Positions 4,889 through 5,035 of a DNA stretch of 5,035 nucleotides are shown piece after piece; position 1 is the first letter of the stretch, and every line of letters starts with the position of its first letter. This DNA is from Candidatus Cloacimonadota bacterium (GTDB taxonomy: Bacteria; Cloacimonadota; Cloacimonadia; JGIOTU-2; B8-G9): the NCBI GenBank assembly GCA_003647765.1, contig QMNM01000141.1:1-5035 (forward strand). Reading direction: 5' to 3'. Below the pieces are notes generated by a model. That model made no database searches. It worked only from the letters and a program-made list of their open reading frames with translations, and was not told the origin of the DNA. The translations under genes were made by a program, and so were the position numbers.

Positions 4889-5035
4889 ATGTGTAACAAT
4901 GAATTAGAAGGATTACAAATAATAGGCTTAACAGATAATAGCCCTTTAAGAGGCATGGGTATAAAAAAGGGAGATTGGATTGTAGAATACGATGGTCATC
5001 CTGTAATAAATAGAGAAGAATTAGAGAAGTACAGA
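4889..5035 (+). CDS. PDZ-domain protein, N-terminal part (runs off window)
   Basis: This frame is open from ATG 4889 to the window end (49 codons, no stop). Residues about 8-40 carry a PDZ-like core: GLQIIGLTDNSPLRGMGI, then KKGDWIVEYDGHPVI, with the typical 'SPhxxxGhxxGDxIhxhDGxPV' pattern followed by the helix NREELEKYR. AGGTGAT (4877-4883) is a well-spaced ribosome binding site, 5 bases before the ATG, supporting this start. There is no signal peptide before the PDZ region, so the protein probably starts in the cytoplasm or lacks export. PDZ domains bind peptide C-termini or hydrophobic peptides, often regulating proteases or enzymes; which enzyme, if any, follows is outside the window. 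Confidence 0.75.
   Translation, partial: MCNNELEGLQIIGLTDNSPLRGMGIKKGDWIVEYDGHPVINREELEKYR

Overview
This is an AT-rich window (roughly one third G+C by eye) with every supported gene on the + strand. It looks like a chromosomal accessory stretch from an uncultured Gram-negative bacterium. The Gram-negative inference rests on the large gene, which encodes a secreted protein with a predicted outer-membrane beta-barrel ending in an aromatic residue (...LDWSF). Dense small toxin-antitoxin-like genes and short dispersed repeats fit an environmental candidate-phylum genome, perhaps of the FCB/Cloacimonadota sort. That placement is an impression and cannot be proven from this window.

Layout. Bases 1-163 carry a palindromic short repeat (44-69) and a weak promoter candidate. 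Bases 164-464 hold two small overlapping reading frames, the first like the N-terminal part of an addiction-module antitoxin; they may be one gene broken by a frameshift. Bases 466-3048 hold an 860-residue protein with a signal peptide, two helix-hairpin-helix (HhH, ComEA-like) regions and a long beta-barrel. Its signal-peptide region contains an octanucleotide tandem repeat. Bases 3049-3117 are a heptamer-repeat spacer. Bases 3118-3925 hold a DUF4258-like gene that is frameshifted but convincingly reconstructable, a DUF2283 gene coupled to it by an ATGA overlap, and an unrecognised 97-residue protein. Bases 4032-4659 hold a VapB-like antitoxin and a VapC-like PIN-domain toxin that overlap by 8 bases. 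Bases 4660-4888 are mostly non-coding. From 4889 a PDZ-domain protein starts and runs off the window end.

The most striking structure is a set of scars of the large gene. Its last 51 bases recur at 3934-3984, and a 40-base segment from slightly further upstream in the gene recurs at 4678-4717. Each copy has two differences, and all four are synonymous, so the fragments appear to come from functional alleles or paralogues. They bracket the VapBC module, and the DUF4258/DUF2283 group lies between the true gene end and the first copy. This suggests that toxin-antitoxin cassettes accumulated at the 3' end of this gene by repeated recombination. With the in-frame-breaking octamer repeat, the locus looks like a potentially variable surface-protein locus with stability modules attached.
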